Assembly: GCF_014637405.1 (NCBI RefSeq)
Contig: NZ_BMEY01000001.1
Span: forward strand, 1 to 64,000
Length of the DNA: 64,000 nucleotides
From: Ornithinibacillus halotolerans
GTDB lineage: Bacteria; Bacillota; Bacilli; Bacillales; Amphibacillaceae
Direction: 5' to 3'
Shown here: positions 61,280-64,000 of the stretch, piece by piece
Numbering within the stretch: position 1 is the stretch's first letter
Layout of the letters: each line of letters begins with the position of its first letter
The notes under the pieces: model-generated
The model's database searches: none
Told to the model about the DNA's origin: nothing
The model's input: the letters and a program-made list of their open reading frames with translations, nothing else
Made by a program: the position numbers and the translations under genes

Positions 61280-62332
61280 ATGAAGTATTATCTTAATATT
61301 ATGATGGTGTTATTGATATTAACTATGGGTGCTTGTAATGATAAAGAAGCAATTGAAAAAGATGAAAATAATGAAGAAGTTACGCCTGATGAAGTGAATG
61401 ATGAAAATAAAGAGGAACAAGAAGAAAATGACGCTTCAGAAAGTAATAATGAAACAACCGAGAACAATGAGAACATAAGTAAGGAAGAAAACAATAATGA
61501 ATTTAATCAAGAATTTAACGAGGAAATTTATGATTCTGATGATATAAGAATTGTATTGAAAGAAATTAAAAGACAGGAAGGAGGGATTATGAATAAAGGT
61601 TACTATATTGCATTAGAAGTCGAGAATAAATTAGCTAAAGATGTCGTTGTTTTTTCTACTAATGAGTCTGCAGACGATAAAATGATTGATAGTATGGCAT
61701 CTTTATCCGCACCTGTAAAAGGGAATAGCGTAGAACTGATTGAAATGTCTATCAAGAGTTTTGATAAGGATTTATTATTCATCCAAGAAAAACTAGAATT
61801 TACTGTTAGTCTTTCAGATGAAGATTTTGACGTGATTGGTGAACATCCTGTAATAATTGATTTTACACCGGTTGCTATTAATGGAAATCAAGAAGAAAAC
61901 GAAGGGAAAGAAGATAATTCTGGATTGAATGAAGAGAAAGAGAACGGTGATTTCGAGCGTAACTACAATGATGTTATTTATGATTCCGAACAGATAAAAG
62001 TAACATTAAAAAGAATTAAAAAGGAAACGGTTAGGGATGTGCGAGAGAAACAAACTTATTATATAAATTTGGAAATTGAGAATAAGTTAGATAAAAATAT
62101 TTCATTTTGGTCTGAAAAAACGATTGCAGATGGTAAGTCTATCGATAAATATATTGCATTTATCGATAAGGTTGTCGCAAATAAAACAGTAGATGCAGTA
62201 ATGAAAGTTCAAGATTTTAGTGATGATCCATTACCTATTATAGAAGATTATATTGAATCAGAAATAGTCGTTGTTGATGAAGAAAGTTCTCAACGAATAG
62301 GGGTCCACACGATAAAATTTGATTTTCAATAA
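61280..62332 (+). CDS. lipoprotein with two tandem homologous domains, 350 aa
   Basis: Signal MKYYLNIMMVLLILTMGAC with lipobox MGAC, then a 60-residue Glu/Asn-rich spacer. Two repeats of about 115 residues follow: EEIYDSDDIRIVLKEIKRQE...YYIALEVENKLAKDV and DVIYDSEQIKVTLKRIKKET...YYINLEIENKLDKNI. An acidic linker separates them. The repeats are of an unknown beta-rich type (perhaps Ig-like, as in DUF4352; weak). ATG 61280 follows AGGGGGAG. Confidence 0.82.
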   Translation: MKYYLNIMMVLLILTMGACNDKEAIEKDENNEEVTPDEVNDENKEEQEENDASESNNETTENNENISKEENNNEFNQEFNEEIYDSDDIRIVLKEIKRQEGGIMNKGYYIALEVENKLAKDVVVFSTNESADDKMIDSMASLSAPVKGNSVELIEMSIKSFDKDLLFIQEKLEFTVSLSDEDFDVIGEHPVIIDFTPVAINGNQEENEGKEDNSGLNEEKENGDFERNYNDVIYDSEQIKVTLKRIKKETVRDVREKQTYYINLEIENKLDKNISFWSEKTIADGKSIDKYIAFIDKVVANKTVDAVMKVQDFSDDPLPIIEDYIESEIVVVDEESSQRIGVHTIKFDFQ

Positions 62333-62365
62333 GATTGATGGATAAGTTCAGAATGAATGGATGAC

Positions 62366-62399
62366 AAAAGGGGAGAGCTTTTTATGCTTTCCCTTTTTT
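62366..62399 (+). terminator. rho-independent terminator
   Basis: Stem AAAAGGGGAGAGC / GCTTTCCCTTTT with one mismatch and T6. Confidence 0.82.
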
Positions 62400-62488
62400 C
62401 TATAGATAAGTTACCTACTATGAAATTTGATGGAATCCGCTTGTTACATTAAACTAAAATAAACTAATTATTTGAGGAGAAACACGTT

Positions 62489-63187
62489 ATGGAAAAAATC
62501 ATGATTGTAGAAGATGATAACAAGATAGCCGAATATCTTTCATCTTATATTGAAAAGTACGGTTATCATGTCATAATTGCAAAAGACTTCGATAACATCA
62601 TTGGTACATTTCAAGATGAACAACCAAGTCTTGTTTTACTCGATATAAATTTACCAAGCTATGATGGCTATTATTGGTGCAGACAAATCCGTAAAGAATC
62701 CATCTGTCCGGTCATCTTTATTTCCGCACGCACAGGTGAGATGGACCAGGTTATGGCGTTAGAAAATGGTGGCGATGATTTTATTACGAAACCATTCCAC
62801 CCAGATATTGTTATGGCCAAAATCCGTAGCCAAATGCGTCGAGCATATGGAGAATATGCTACCAAACAAGAAGAACGGGTACTGCAAAGGGAAGGATTAA
62901 GTCTTTATCCGGAACGATTAGAATTACGGTTTGGAACGATGATGACACAATTAACAAAGAAAGAGGCAGATATTATCGAAAGTCTTTTGGAGAGATATCC
63001 TCGCGTCGCTGGAAGACAAGATTTATTAGTGAAACTGTGGGATGATGAAATGTATGTGGATGAGAACACGTTAAACGTGAACATTACACGGGTACGGAAA
63101 AAATTCCAAGAATTAGGCATTGAAGATGCGGTAGAAACTGTTCGTGGTGCAGGCTACCGATTGCGTATAACGTGGAAAGAAGGGTAA
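62489..63187 (+). CDS. BceR/YxdJ-type response regulator
   Basis: A 232-residue OmpR-class regulator. Receiver domain: acidic pair EDD (8-10), phospho-acceptor D52 in VLLDINLPSYDGYYWCRQIR and conserved K101 in FITKPFHPD. DNA-binding winged helix from about 140: LTKKEADIIESLLERYPRVA and RVRKKFQELGIEDAVETVRG with the usual GAGYRL end. SYDGYYWCRQIR is typical of the Bce-type cell-envelope systems. The kinase gene begins two nt after its stop. Confidence 0.93.
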   Translation: MEKIMIVEDDNKIAEYLSSYIEKYGYHVIIAKDFDNIIGTFQDEQPSLVLLDINLPSYDGYYWCRQIRKESICPVIFISARTGEMDQVMALENGGDDFITKPFHPDIVMAKIRSQMRRAYGEYATKQEERVLQREGLSLYPERLELRFGTMMTQLTKKEADIIESLLERYPRVAGRQDLLVKLWDDEMYVDENTLNVNITRVRKKFQELGIEDAVETVRGAGYRLRITWKEG

Positions 63188-63189
63188 CT

Positions 63190-64000
63190 ATGAAACTATT
63201 TCTTCGTGAACATATACTACTTATCGTCATCTATGTCGTACAAAGTGTGTCCATTCCGATTCTTTTCTGGTTAGACGGATTTCGAGGCAGTGGTGTTAGT
63301 GTATATGCTGTTTTTTTATCTATATTTCTTTTAACGATTTATTTAATGTATCGTTATTTGAGTAGGAGAAAGTTTTACAAAAGATTAGTAAAACCAATGG
63401 AAACTTTAGATAGCTCTCTGGAACTTACTGGAGGATCTCCAGTCGAAAGAGCACTGGACAATCTACTACAATCCCAGTATCGCCAATATTTAATGAAAAT
63501 CCAATTAGCAGAAGAAAGACAGGAGGAACATCTGTTATTTATGGACCGGTGGGTTCATCAGATGAAAACCCCACTATCTGTAATTGAACTGACAGCCCAA
63601 GACTTGGACGAGCCAGCATCTTCTAGTTTAAGAGAAGAAACGGAACGAATGAGAAATGGACTGAATACGGTACTATATATGGCAAGGCTGCGAACTATTT
63701 CGGAGGATTTTCATATAAAACCAGTTCACTTAGCTAAACTCGTCCATGAAGTTAATCAAGAAAACAAACGTTTGTACATACGAAATGAAGTATACCCACA
63801 ATTGAAAGAAAAGACTAAAGGAATTACTGTAGAGACCGATGAAAAATGGCTTTTCTTTATTCTGTCTCAACTAATCCATAATGCAGTTAAATATTCAACT
63901 GGAAAATCAAATCAGATAGTTATTACATTATTTGAGCGCTCAGGCGAGGCAGTACTAGAAGTACAAGATTTTGGAGTTGGAATTCCAGTTGTCGATCAAA
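63190..64000 (+). CDS. BceS-type intramembrane-sensing histidine kinase (partial)
   Basis: The gene is open to the window end (270 codons seen). Two helices (about 9-26 and 38-56) with almost no external loop, the hallmark of intramembrane-sensing kinases. H-box WVHQMKTPLSVIE with H123, N-box FILSQLIHNAVKYS, and the start of the G-box VQDFGVGIP. It partners the preceding regulator; such pairs sense peptide antibiotics through a BceAB transporter, which should lie just beyond the window (inference). Confidence 0.9.
   Translation, partial: MKLFLREHILLIVIYVVQSVSIPILFWLDGFRGSGVSVYAVFLSIFLLTIYLMYRYLSRRKFYKRLVKPMETLDSSLELTGGSPVERALDNLLQSQYRQYLMKIQLAEERQEEHLLFMDRWVHQMKTPLSVIELTAQDLDEPASSSLREETERMRNGLNTVLYMARLRTISEDFHIKPVHLAKLVHEVNQENKRLYIRNEVYPQLKEKTKGITVETDEKWLFFILSQLIHNAVKYSTGKSNQIVITLFERSGEAVLEVQDFGVGIPVVDQ

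Overview
The window reads as chromosomal DNA of a low-GC Gram-positive spore-former of the family Bacillaceae, probably an Oceanobacillus/Ornithinibacillus/Virgibacillus-type relative (inference). Reasons: AT-rich sequence, strong AGGAGG-type ribosome sites with many TTG/GTG starts, Bacillus-type families (DUF3923, DUF6366, DUF4179, DUF4260, YfiT-type DinB, DegV, OhrR, BceR-type regulator, SigX-type ECF factors) and a GerMN domain. There is no rRNA, tRNA, prophage, insertion sequence or CRISPR array.

Layout. 1-3800: a type I methionine aminopeptidase, a CPBP protease with two small membrane proteins, and a nucleotidyltransferase. 3800-7500: short unknown membrane and lipoprotein genes, each with its own terminator and extended -10 promoter, and two arrays of 20/21-nt phased AATCAACC repeats. 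7600-11100: two GNAT acetyltransferases, a P-loop kinase, a CxxC membrane protein and a DUF2268 metalloprotease. 12400-14300: a SigX-type ECF sigma factor with a GerMN-bearing membrane partner. 14650-18480: thioredoxin reductase and two unknown exported proteins, flanked by two further 20-nt arrays of a second type (AATCGGCC/AATCTTCC). 18700-26400: esterase, SRPBCC protein, MHYT-GGDEF-EAL protein, acetyltransferase, C39-like protein and a probable immunity protein. 26600-28700: a frameshifted large catalase with an altered haem pocket. 29400-31200: an ECF sigma factor with an LCP-type partner and a 51-nt tandem repeat. 31400-36900: an SDR and many small membrane proteins. 37100-39000: ECF sigma with a DUF4179 anti-sigma. 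39000-49800: peptidase, Nudix, a Fur-box-controlled reductase, YCII and DinB proteins, and large membrane proteins. 50000-52300: a fourth ECF sigma with a 589-residue partner that looks like two fused genes. 52700-58700: GapN, a candidate structured small RNA, DegV, a second Nudix, an MTAN-like protein and a gpx-ohrR operon. 58900-64000: a TPR protein, a lipoprotein with an internal duplication and a BceRS-type two-component system cut by the window edge.

How it works together. The dominant theme is the cell surface and stress: four ECF sigma/membrane-partner pairs, three of them with a recognisable ECF promoter and a fourth with a weaker one, a Bce-type two-component system, peroxide and thiol functions (TrxB, Gpx/OhrR, catalase, YfiT) and many small membrane or lipoproteins of unknown role. 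The most unusual non-coding content is the four arrays of a degenerate 11-nt core (AATCnnCCnAA) repeated at 20-21 nt, about two helical turns, together with a structured, self-terminated RNA candidate on the minus strand at 54.3 kb.

Functions are assigned from recognised motifs and family memory only; no database search was run.
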